DNA of 64,000 bases from Incurvaria masculella (taxonomy: Eukaryota > Arthropoda > Insecta > Lepidoptera > Incurvariidae): the NCBI GenBank assembly GCA_946894095.1, contig OX335656.1, positions 8,013,001-8,077,000 of the forward strand, in the 5' to 3' direction. Below are positions 63,936 through 64,000 of this stretch, one piece after another; within the stretch, counting starts at the first letter, position 1, and each line of letters begins with the position of its first letter. Made by a program: the position numbers and the translations under genes. The notes beneath the pieces were generated by a model. It saw only the letters and a program-made list of their open reading frames with translations, was not told the origin of the DNA and did no database searches.

Positions 63936-64000
63936 AGCAGGTCCCCGTACGAGTCGCTGTATGATGATTTTGCTAATTAGAAAATTTCTTAAATATGTGT

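Overview
The window looks like nuclear DNA of a moth or butterfly. It is AT-rich and has very little host coding sequence. It is filled with repeat types I recognise as lepidopteran: foldback (MITE-like) elements carrying a (GTCC/GGAC)n microsatellite, tRNA-headed SINEs, R1-clade, jockey-like and RTE-like LINE remnants, a Penelope-like element, a dead mariner, and elements ending in TTATAATATTAGTATAG-like 3' ends. No bacterial operons, rRNA genes or CRISPR arrays are visible. Most long reading frames are accidental frames through repeats or GC-rich islands.

Only two pieces look like host genes, both on the + strand and about 25 kb apart. At 7279-7434 there is a GC3-rich stretch with a splice acceptor and a stop codon, a candidate last coding exon of a gene lying mostly to the left. 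At 31.6-32.3 kb there is a strong GC/CpG-rich block holding a candidate first coding exon (32211-32262). It encodes a signal-peptide-like leader and ends in a good phase-1 splice donor, so the rest of that gene would lie in or beyond the right half of the window. I could not identify either gene.

Layout. 0-5.6 kb: a (GTCC)n MITE, an unclassified repeat, a SINE, and a jockey-like LINE split by a 5'-truncated R1-clade LINE. 5.9-8.6 kb: a TTAA-flanked MITE ending in a perfect palindrome, the candidate terminal exon, a foldback repeat with a tRNA-like core, more MITEs and a SINE. 8.7-10.6 kb: three 177-bp tandem units, the middle one split by a Penelope-like insertion with a 13-bp target duplication and hammerhead-ribozyme-like motifs in inverted flanks. 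10.6-31 kb: LINE scraps, foldback elements, a mariner pseudogene, several GC-rich islands. 31.6-33 kb: the CpG-rich promoter and first exon. 33-46 kb: further MITEs, SINEs and Helitron/LINE-like nonautonomous elements, including a microsatellite of about 128 bp. 46.9-48.8 kb: two adjacent tandem arrays, both with a period near 93 bp. 49-64 kb: more copies of the same families, a 53-bp tandem array split by a SINE, and an RTE-type reverse transcriptase fragment.

The most informative signals are structural: nested insertions that give a relative order of events, one SINE tail attached to two different promoter heads, ribozyme-like motifs in the Penelope-like element, and the higher-order tandem arrays. 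Family names come from memory of sequence features; no database search was possible.
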